Shown piece after piece: positions 35,051-38,262 of a stretch of DNA of 38,262 nt. The notes under the pieces are model-generated. The model saw only the letters and a program-made list of their open reading frames with translations, did not search any database and was not told the origin of the DNA. Numbering within the stretch: position 1 is the stretch's first letter; the number at the start of each line of letters is the position of its first letter. Source of the DNA: an uncultured Prevotella sp. (GTDB lineage Bacteria; Bacteroidota; Bacteroidia; Bacteroidales; Bacteroidaceae); the NCBI GenBank assembly GCA_905234815.1, contig CAJOIX010000013.1, forward strand, positions 1-38,262. The letters run 5' to 3'. The translations under genes and the position numbers were made by a program.

Positions 35051-36241
35051 ATGAATTGGGATTTGATAAACCGTCCGATGTATGTTGTCGAAGAGCGTTT
35101 GCTTCGACGCAATTTAGAATTGATTGCCTCTGTGGCACGCCGGGCCGATGTAGAGATTATTTTGGCGTTCAAGGCTTTCGCGCTTTGGAAGACTTTCCCC
35201 ATTTTTCGCGAGTATATCCATAGCACCACGGCCAGCTCTCTTTTCGAGGCGCGCATGGCGGTGGAGAAGTTTGGCGCCAAGGCTCACACCTACACGCCGG
35301 CCTATACCGATGACACGATTGAAGAATTGGCACAACTCTCGTCCCATCTCACGTTCAATTCGCTTTCTCAGGCTGAGCGCTATTCCCAAGTCGCGCGAGA
35401 GGCAAATCCGGCTGTCAGCCTGGGTTTGCGCATCAATCCCGAACACTCCGAAGTGGAAACACTCTTATACAACCCGTGTGCGCCAGGCACCCGCTTTGGG
35501 GTGACGGCCGCCCAACTGCCAGATCGCTTACCCGAAGCCATTGACGGATTCCACTGCCACTGCCACTGTGAGAGCTCTGCCGAAGAGTTTCAGCGCTCGC
35601 TCGCAGCCATTGAACAACGGTTCTCCCGTTGGTTCCCACAATTGAAGTGGATCAACTTTGGCGGAGGACATCTCATGACGCGGAGCGACTACAATGTTGA
35701 CTTACTGGTTCAAATTCTGAAGGAATTCCATCAGCGGCATCCGCACCTCAAAGTAATCCTCGAACCCGGCAGTGCTTTCGCCTGGCAAACAGGACCGCTC
35801 GTTTCGCAGGTGGTTGATGTTGTAGAGAATAGCGGCATCCGCACTGCCATACTTAATGTGAGTTTCACTTGCCACATGCCCGACTGCTTGGAAATGCCCT
35901 ATCAGCCCCAGGTGCGCGGCGCCCAAATCGTCGAGGCGCCAAATAGTAAAATCGTCAAATCGTCAAATAGTGAAATAGAAAAATCGCCCATTCGCCCATT
36001 CGTCTATCGACTGGGGGGATGCTCTTGTCTTTCGGGCGATTTCATCGGTTCATGGCAATTTGACCATGAGCTGCGGGTAGGGGAGAACATCATCTTCGAA
36101 GACATGATTCACTACACTACCGTAAAGACCAATATGTTTAACGGCATCCAACATCCGGCCATTGCGCTGTTGCACGCAAACGACCAGCTGGAAATTCTCC
36201 GCCAATACACTTTCGACGATTATCTCCAGCGTATGGACTGA
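35051..36241 (+). CDS. nspC: carboxynorspermidine / carboxyspermidine decarboxylase
   Basis: 396-residue PLP enzyme of the alanine-racemase-fold decarboxylases, last step of the carboxyspermidine route to spermidine. PLP lysine K41 in LAFKAFALW, HCHCHCESS (about 175), NFGGGHLM, EPGSAFAWQTG and FTCHMPDCLEMPY are typical. ATG 35051 is chosen because homologues start near this point and the promoter lies just upstream. Residues about 297-318 (NSKIVKSSNSEIEKSPIRPF) are a low-complexity insertion encoded by short DNA repeats between MPYQPQVRGAQ and YRLGGCSCLSGDF, where relatives have only a short link. The frame stays intact. Its partner, carboxynorspermidine synthase, is not in the window. Confidence 0.93.
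   Translation: MNWDLINRPMYVVEERLLRRNLELIASVARRADVEIILAFKAFALWKTFPIFREYIHSTTASSLFEARMAVEKFGAKAHTYTPAYTDDTIEELAQLSSHLTFNSLSQAERYSQVAREANPAVSLGLRINPEHSEVETLLYNPCAPGTRFGVTAAQLPDRLPEAIDGFHCHCHCESSAEEFQRSLAAIEQRFSRWFPQLKWINFGGGHLMTRSDYNVDLLVQILKEFHQRHPHLKVILEPGSAFAWQTGPLVSQVVDVVENSGIRTAILNVSFTCHMPDCLEMPYQPQVRGAQIVEAPNSKIVKSSNSEIEKSPIRPFVYRLGGCSCLSGDFIGSWQFDHELRVGENIIFEDMIHYTTVKTNMFNGIQHPAIALLHANDQLEILRQYTFDDYLQRMD
35941..36004 (+). repeat. short tandem repeat tract inside nspC
   Basis: AAATAGT and AAATCGTC units followed by two CGCCCATT units (about 64 bases), in frame. Base composition differs from the rest of nspC. It resembles simple-repeat spacer DNA more than coding DNA. Confidence 0.75.
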
Positions 36242-36269
36242 TTGGCTATCCACAGCAAGAAAAAATACA

Positions 36270-36288
36270 CAATAGCATTTTGCTATTG
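36270..36288 (+). terminator. hairpin after nspC
   Basis: CAATAGCA, loop TTT, TGCTATTG: eight perfect pairs, 29 bases after the stop. No good T-tract follows (GATTCTTCC). Probable transcript end or RNA-stabilising hairpin. Confidence 0.55.
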
Positions 36289-36297
36289 GATTCTTCC

Positions 36298-36335
36298 GAA
36301 TGTTCAAAAATTTTCTTTTGAACAGCAGAACATTC
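36298..36335 (+). other. two overlapping, mutually exclusive hairpins
   Basis: GTTCAAAA (36302-36309) pairs with TTTTGAAC (36316-36323). GAATGTTC (36298-36305) also pairs with GAACATTC (36328-36335). Both are eight perfect pairs and both use bases 36302-36305, so only one can form at a time. The role is unknown. Confidence 0.5.
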
Positions 36336-36375
36336 CGTCTTTGTCTTAACCAGATTTTTACAATTTATATATTCC

Positions 36376-36488
36376 TGATAATCAACACCTTAGAAACGGT
36401 GTTTCAAAAGCTATGCTTTTAGCGTGCAAAAGCATAGCTTTCGGACGTCAAAAGCATAACTATTGGAAGGCAAAAGCATAGCTTTTAG
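36376..36488 (+). repeat. quadruple palindrome array C
   Basis: TGATAATCA at 36376-36384, 20 bases (including an AACACC/GGTGTT hairpin), then units at 36405-36422, 36427-36444, 36449-36466 and 36471-36488, exactly 22 bases apart. Unit 1 is CAAAAGCTATGCTTTTAG. Units 2-4 have the flipped centre (GCATAG), with unit 3 degraded (GCATAACTATT). It ends 100 bases before the -33 box of the LRR gene. AAAAACACTCTCAA, seen right after array B, recurs 48 bases downstream. Confidence 0.9.
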
Positions 36489-36588
36489 AAAACAGGAGAA
36501 TACAGGCCCATTTATATCTACAAATTTCTTGCAGTAAAAACACTCTCAAATTTATGATTGCTGAATTGTGAAAATCCACAAGATTTTA

Positions 36589-36618
36589 TTTGCACCTCAG
36601 AAAATTTGATTAAATTTG
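36589..36618 (+). promoter_or_regulatory. promoter of the structured leader and LRR gene
   Basis: TTTG (36589-36592), 18 bases, TAAATTTG (36611-36618). Transcription should start near 36624, at a small GGATAG-TTGA-CTATCC hairpin (36623-36638), and leave a leader of about 320 bases before the LRR ATG. Confidence 0.7.
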
Positions 36619-36680
36619 CATCGGATAGTTGACTATCCAAACAAATTTTCGCTGTAACCAGAGGCGTTATGCTTTTCTTG

Positions 36681-36874
36681 CAAGCTGAGAACGTAGGAAA
36701 TTTTCACGATTGCAATAATTGGTATGTATGCGCATGCATACAAATGAAAAAGGACAAATGCATAGCAGCTTCTCACGCATAGAGCGTGGGACTGCTTCAT
36801 CATCTTTCCTTTTTCAGGGTTATTCCTACGACCTTCAGCTTGGAGATGAGACATTCAGTTCCACGCTTTCTCAT
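36681..36874 (+). ncRNA. structured RNA: long folded 5' leader or independent small RNA
   Basis: Closing stem in two parts: CAAGCTGA (36681-36688) with TCAGCTTG (36835-36842) and CGTAGGAA (36692-36699) with TTCCTACG (36823-36830), around a 3x4 internal loop. Inside: hairpin 36722-36741 (eight pairs, one wobble, GCGC loop); a 10-bp stem TGAAAAAGGA/TCCTTTTTCA (36745-36754, 36807-36816), which encloses AGCAG/CTGCT and CTCACGC/GCGTGGG (36772-36778, 36784-36790). After it comes ATGAGA/TCTCAT (36846-36851, 36869-36874). Bases 36783-36794 can instead pair with 36856-36867 over 12 bp. I cannot match it to a known RNA family. Confidence 0.65.
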
Positions 36875-36947
36875 ACCTAACCGTTAACTACATCTTATTG
36901 GGACTGTAAGGTGACCTTATGTTCTGAATTATTCACTAAAAACCAAT

Positions 36948-37856
36948 ATGATGAAAAAACAATTACTTTCTTTTGTGGCGCTATTGTGCGTTGTGTGCCT
37001 AACCCCAGCAAGGGCGTTGGCCTATGATTTTGAGGTGGGTGGTATTTACTATAACATCACCTCATCCTCTAATCCACTGACCGCGGAAGTCGCACATTAC
37101 GGGGGGTATTATGGAGCAATCACGATTCCTAAAATAGTAACATATAATAATGTAACTTACAGTGTAACCAGCATCGAAGATTATGCTTTTGATAACTGCT
37201 CAGGTCTAACGTCAATAAAAATCCCTGCCAGTGTGACCAGAATTGGAGAGTTTGCTTTCTCAGACTGCTCAGGGCTTACGTCAATAAAAATCCCCGCCAG
37301 TGTGACCAGTATCGGTCGTGATGCTTTCGAAGGCTGCTCAGGTCTTACCTCGCTAGAAATCCCCGCCAGTGTAACCAGCATCGGGTATGAGGCTTTCGCT
37401 GGCTGCTCAGGTTTATCCTCGATAGTTGTTGTAGCGGGGAATCCGAACTATGATTCGCGTGAAAACTGCAATGCCCTCATTGAGTCCAGTAGCAATAAAC
37501 TTTTACAAGGATGCAACACAACGGTTATCCCCGCCAGCGTGACCAGTATTGGTAGTGCCGCTTTCATTAACTGCACAGGCCTTACCTCGATAGTAATCCC
37601 CGCCAGTGTGACCAGTATAGGAGATGATGCTTTCTATGGCTGCACAGGTCTTACTTCTATTGAAATTCCCAATAGCGTGACTAGTATTGGTTGGGGCGCT
37701 TTCTGGGGTTGCTCAGGTTTAACCTCGCTAGTAATCCCCGCCAGTATGACCAGTATTGGACATTATGCTTTCAAATTGTGCTCAGGTCTTACCTCTATCG
37801 AAATTCCAAACAGCGTGACCAGCATAGGTGATGGAACTTTCTCTGGCTGTATTTAG
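36948..37856 (+). CDS. short BspA-like leucine-rich repeat surface protein
   Basis: 302 residues (start 36948 or 36951). Signal peptide MMKKQLLSFVALLCVVCL...ALA, a short beta domain (YDFEVGGIYYNITS), then nine 23-residue repeats of the BspA type (VTSIGxxAFxGCSGLTSIxI, then PxS). An irregular island (GNPNYDSRENCNALIESSSN) sits between repeats 4 and 5. BspA proteins bind host or bacterial surfaces in oral Bacteroidetes. The last repeat stops after GC-I with a TAG. The expected remainder of the repeat, and the type IX sorting domain found on many BspA proteins, are missing. How it would reach the surface is unclear. Confidence 0.88.
   Translation: MMKKQLLSFVALLCVVCLTPARALAYDFEVGGIYYNITSSSNPLTAEVAHYGGYYGAITIPKIVTYNNVTYSVTSIEDYAFDNCSGLTSIKIPASVTRIGEFAFSDCSGLTSIKIPASVTSIGRDAFEGCSGLTSLEIPASVTSIGYEAFAGCSGLSSIVVVAGNPNYDSRENCNALIESSSNKLLQGCNTTVIPASVTSIGSAAFINCTGLTSIVIPASVTSIGDDAFYGCTGLTSIEIPNSVTSIGWGAFWGCSGLTSLVIPASMTSIGHYAFKLCSGLTSIEIPNSVTSIGDGTFSGCI
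37160..37850 (+). repeat. 69-base tandem repeats in the LRR gene
   Basis: Codon-level repeats of GTGACCAGTATTGG...GATGCTTTC...GGCTGCTCAGGTCTTACC with very similar DNA between units, not only similar protein. Such DNA is prone to gain or loss of units by recombination. Confidence 0.8.
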
Positions 37857-37948
37857 AGACCTCTAAACAACTATAAACAATGAAAAACATATAGAGATAA
37901 ATCTCTGTATATCAACTACTTTTAGATTTTAACACTTCAGACTTGCTT

Positions 37949-37980
37949 TTTGGTGGTTCTCAAAAATCCGCTTACCTTTG
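37949..37980 (+). promoter_or_regulatory. promoter of the gene at the right edge
   Basis: TTTG (37949-37952), 20 bases, TACCTTTG (37973-37980): full consensus. Transcription would begin near 37986, about 240 bases before the ATG at 38229. Confidence 0.75.
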
Positions 37981-38010
37981 CAACGCATTTCTACCGCGGA
38001 GATTTTTGAG
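37959..38010. promoter_or_regulatory. inverted repeat flanking the promoter, possible operator
   Basis: CTCAAAAATC-CGC (37959-37971) faces GCG-GA-GATTTTTGAG (37996-38010): 13 matching bases with a two-base bulge, centred on the -7 box and start site. The left arm lies upstream of the start point, so it acts in DNA and not in RNA. Possible operator for a repressor or an invertible-promoter arm. Confidence 0.5.
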
Positions 38011-38031
38011 GGCTTTTATTTTGCCATCTTG

Positions 38032-38080
38032 TGGACAGTGTTGACAAAGGTTGACAAGAGTGGACAATAGTTGACAGAAG
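38032..38080 (+). repeat. tandem TTGACA/TGGACA 10-base repeat
   Basis: TGGACAGTG, TTGACAAAGG, TTGACAAGAG, TGGACAATAG and TTGACAGAAG follow one another at 9-10 base steps, about one helical turn. Single copies recur near 38142 and 38162. The tract lies in the untranslated leader of the right-edge gene. No reading frame through it is open for long. Confidence 0.7.
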
Positions 38081-38228
38081 AACGAGAGGGAAAAGAGTAA
38101 GGAAGTGACCTCATTTGAAGAACGTGACATCGTGGAATGAGTTGACAATGGGTGTCGATGATTGACGAAAGTTCACTCCGTGACGGTTTGCATGAAATTG
38201 ATTGTAAAACCACATAAAAAGGAGTCAA

Positions 38229-38262
38229 ATGAGAAAGACAAGAAAATGCGCCTTCTGCGGCA
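38229..38262 (+). CDS. N-terminus of a zinc-finger-like protein, cut by the window end
   Basis: Eleven codons, MRKTRKCAFCG, with a CxxC pair typical of a zinc ribbon. AAGGAG lies six bases before the ATG, a strong Shine-Dalgarno sequence that is rare in front of the other genes here. With the long repeat-rich leader this hints at an accessory gene. The family cannot be told from this fragment. Confidence 0.5.
   Translation, partial: MRKTRKCAFCG

Noticed and set aside
36633..36854. 73-residue minus-strand frame in the LRR leader
   Set aside because: It is explained by the structured RNA on the plus strand. No promoter or ribosome site for it is seen, though protein-level conservation was not testable here.
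38041..38080. TTGACA units as sigma-70 -35 boxes
   Set aside because: The primary sigma factor of Bacteroidetes uses TTTG/TAnnTTTG. No TATAAT partners lie at 17 bases, and tandem spacing of 10 does not fit a promoter.

Overview
This 38 kb window is a chromosomal segment from a member of the Bacteroidales, most likely Prevotella or a close relative. The evidence is promoters of the Bacteroidetes type (TTTG or TTG, about 19-20 bases, then TAnnTTTG) in front of many genes, a type IX secretion protein (PorQ), a BspA-type leucine-rich repeat protein, a FeoA-FeoB fusion with its small Cys-rich partner, a Bacteroidetes-type phosphoglycerate dehydrogenase and weak Shine-Dalgarno sequences. Nearly all genes are ordinary core genes. 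The unusual content lies between them.

Layout. 1-2.2 kb: the end of ispH (+) converges on porQ-cmk (-). 2.2-6.5 kb: tonB-like gene, polyprenyl diphosphate synthase, tatD, an outer-membrane barrel protein and an acyltransferase. 6.5-8 kb: infC-rpmI-rplT with its own promoter and terminator. 8.2-13.4 kb: an oxaloacetate decarboxylase alpha/PycB-like carboxyltransferase, an HD-domain protein and LptD. 13.4-18 kb: phosphoglucomutase, feoAB and the FeoB-associated protein. 18-19 kb: an initiator tRNA gene, a duplicate of its 3' end with terminator, and gene debris. 19.1-25.2 kb: a TonB-dependent receptor and gyrA. 25.2-29.8 kb: two related TPR proteins, then serC-serA. 29.9-31.8 kb: a preQ1-I riboswitch and a queuosine-precursor operon (transporter, queC, queF). 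31.9-34.9 kb: a minus-strand cluster (ThiE-like, prs, pgk). 35-36.2 kb: nspC, divergent from that cluster. 36.2-38.3 kb: a structured non-coding stretch, a short BspA-like LRR gene, a repeat-rich promoter region and the first codons of a zinc-finger-like gene cut by the window edge.

Most notable non-coding findings. (1) Three intergenic arrays, at about 8.0, 18.9 and 36.4 kb, share one architecture: exactly four 18-base imperfect palindromes (core AAAAGC-TAT/ATA-GCTTTT) at a strict 22-base period, preceded 19-20 bases upstream by a TGATWATCA palindrome. Each lies about 30-100 bases upstream of a plus-strand promoter. (2) The 330-base leader of the LRR gene folds into a closed multi-branch RNA (8+8 bp closing stem, three inner helices) and carries a competing 12-bp pairing that would break one inner hairpin. 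(3) A preQ1-I pseudoknot ends four bases before the start codon of the queuosine-precursor transporter. (4) The tRNA-fMet 3' end is duplicated 135 bases downstream, next to eroded coding sequence, which looks like an integration scar or a collapsed tRNA repeat.

Long intervals without a solid gene: 18076-18693 holds the tRNA terminator, the duplicated tRNA end, several hairpins and a decayed reading frame. 18835-19143 holds palindrome array B and the receptor promoter. 36242-36947 holds hairpins after nspC, array C, a promoter and the structured leader. 37857-38228 holds a promoter flanked by an inverted repeat and a tandem TTGACA-like repeat. All pairings were found by eye. No database or folding program was used.
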